Origin: Agromyces allii
GTDB lineage: Bacteria; Actinomycetota; Actinomycetes; Actinomycetales; Microbacteriaceae
Assembly: GCF_009749385.1 (NCBI RefSeq)
Contig: NZ_WBIN01000010.1
Location: 163,367-227,366 of the forward strand
Length of the DNA: 64,000 nt
Direction: 5' to 3'
The notes under the pieces were generated by a model. That model saw nothing but the letters and a program-made list of their open reading frames with translations, searched no databases and was not told where the DNA came from. Of the stretch, positions 62,805 through 64,000 are shown piece by piece (the first letter of the stretch is position 1; each line of letters opens with the position of its first letter). A program made the translations under genes and the position numbers.

Positions 62805-64000
62805 TCAGTTCGTGTTGGCGTAGAGCCATTCGAGCGGGTCGACCCACTCGCCGTTGATGCCGCCGATGCGGATCTCGAAGTGCAGGTGCGGGCCGGTCGA
62901 CATGCCGGTGTTGCCGGTGTTGCCGACGACGTCGCCCACGTGCACCGTGTCGCCGATCTCGAAGCGGCGCGAGTCGTACTGCATGTGCGCGTAGACGCTC
63001 GTGACGGTCTGTCCGTCGATCTGGTGGTCGATCATGGTGACGACGCCGAGGGATCCGCCCTCATCGGTCGAGCCCGACACGACGCCGTCGGCGATCGCCT
63101 GGATCTCGGCGCCGTAGCCGGGGTTGAAGTCCTGACCGTGGTGGTCTTCGGAGCAGCCCGCGCAGTCGCGGTAGCCGAACCGGTCTCCGATGTGCACGCC
63201 GACGGCGAAGGGCCACTGGATCGTGCCGCTGGGGTTGTTCGTGAAGGTCGCCTCGGGGCGGATGCCGGCCGCCTCGGCGTACTCCTCGATGGTCTGCGAC
63301 GCGTAGCCCTCGCGGTCGACCGACTGCGCCACGACGTCGCCGTTGATGAGCATGCGCTGCCCGTCGATCGAGTCGGTGCCGTACTGCGAGAGCGCGAGCG
63401 CCTGCACGTCGTCTTCGGTGAGCAGCGAGAGCGCGGGGATCGTCGTGGTCACGGCGAGCATCGCGACGAAGCTCATGGCCACGATGCTGGCGATGCCGCG
63501 GGCCCGGCGACGCTGGGGGTTCGGCGCACTGCGCACGGCGGCGTCGGCCCTGGCCGGCGTCTCGGCCGTGCTGCGGCGCCGACCCTGGTGCGGCGCCGAG
63601 GCACCGGCCGCTGCGGAGTTCGCGGACCGACGCGATGAGCGGGCGGATGCCGCGGGCTGACGGCTCGCGGGGTGGTGCGGGCGGCGGGCGGCGGTCGGCT
63701 CGGCTTCGCCGGCGAGCGCCCCGTCGGCCTGGAGACCGAAGATGTCGAGTCCGGAGATCTCGGTGCTCGCAGCGGGGATCGACAGCGGCGCCGAGCGCGG
63801 CGCGGCCGTGGGGATCTGCGGCGGCGTGGGGATCTGGGGCACCGAGGCGGACGACGCGTCGGACTGCGAGGGCACCTGCGTCGGTGCGCCCTGGTCGAAC
63901 GCGCGGCGGGCGCGGCGCGAGGACTCGGGGGCGGGCGCCGGAGCCGGGGCGGGCGCCGCCTGCGGTGCCGTGGCGCCGCCGCCGAACAGCTCGTCGAAGG
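62805..64000 (-). CDS. M23 metallopeptidase with cytoplasmic Ala/Pro-rich region (partial)
   Basis: 398 residues visible; no start codon occurs in the last 41 codons before the right edge, so the N-terminus lies outside. A long Ala/Pro/Ser/Arg-rich region precedes a single membrane helix (SIVAMSFVAMLAVTTTIPALSLL), then the extracytoplasmic peptidase domain: zinc motif HHGQDF and HLHFE, with GVVTMIDHQIDG and SVYAHMQYDSRR between. LytM-type cell-wall endopeptidase, possibly regulatory. Confidence 0.88.
   Translation of the reverse strand, partial: FDELFGGGATAPQAAPAPAPAPAPESSRRARRAFDQGAPTQVPSQSDASSASVPQIPTPPQIPTAAPRSAPLSIPAASTEISGLDIFGLQADGALAGEAEPTAARRPHHPASRQPAASARSSRRSANSAAAGASAPHQGRRRSTAETPARADAAVRSAPNPQRRRARGIASIVAMSFVAMLAVTTTIPALSLLTEDDVQALALSQYGTDSIDGQRMLINGDVVAQSVDREGYASQTIEEYAEAAGIRPEATFTNNPSGTIQWPFAVGVHIGDRFGYRDCAGCSEDHHGQDFNPGYGAEIQAIADGVVSGSTDEGGSLGVVTMIDHQIDGQTVTSVYAHMQYDSRRFEIGDTVHVGDVVGNTGNTGMSTGPHLHFEIRIGGINGEWVDPLEWLYANTN

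Overview
The window is about 70% G+C, uses many GTG starts and packs genes tightly with 1-4 base stop/start overlaps. Gene content, tRNA sequences and the constantly recurring GGATGCC word suggest an actinobacterium of the Microbacteriaceae type (Agromyces/Microbacterium-like). This placement is inference; no rRNA is present. No transposase, integrase, phage gene or CRISPR array was seen.

Layout. 0-9.2 kb: the start of a DEAD-box RNA helicase, a DUF2804 protein, a tocopherol-cyclase-family protein, an MMPL exporter with its divergent TetR repressor and operator, a Y-family DNA polymerase and a PoxB-type pyruvate dehydrogenase. 9.1-10 kb: a MarR regulator and a small CxxC protein sharing one palindromic promoter. 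10.2-16.2 kb: an L-arabinose operon (araD-araB-araA-galM) with its LacI-type repressor and a perfect operator on a TTGACA promoter. 16.4-24 kb: housekeeping and hypothetical genes, a truncated haemoglobin-flavohaemoglobin-DivIVA operon, a frameshifted siderophore-interacting protein and a decayed fasciclin gene.

24.1-53.5 kb is the most distinctive part: a roughly 29-kb catabolic island. It has a Baeyer-Villiger monooxygenase, two cytochromes P450 each coupled to a small ferredoxin, two seven-iron-type ferredoxins, two ferredoxin reductases, an Mrp Fe-S carrier ATPase, three SDR dehydrogenases, an aldehyde dehydrogenase, a CoA-transferase, a thiolase/DUF35 pair, a CMD-family protein, a cytoplasmic HtaA (haem-binding-type) domain protein, a cyclase-family hydrolase, an MFS transporter, a complete Opp-type ABC importer, and IclR and TetR regulators. 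Five divergent or separate transcription units in it carry the same promoter layout: TTGACA, 17 bases, a NANNNT -10 box and, 22-30 bases downstream, an IclR-like inverted repeat of the form GTTCNG-N5-CNGAAC. One site is degenerate on one side. This ties transport, P450 electron supply, oxidation and CoA-linked cleavage into one inferred regulon. The content fits oxidation and ring opening of an alicyclic or terpenoid-like ketone or alcohol, but the substrate cannot be read from sequence.

53.7-54 kb: tRNA-Thr(GGT) and tRNA-Met(CAT) with a terminator. 54-62.6 kb: a maltodextrin system (malE-malF-malG-type ABC importer and two GH13 glycosidases) with two consensus LacI-family operators between the divergent units. 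62.8-64 kb: the C-terminal part of an M23 metallopeptidase that runs off the window.
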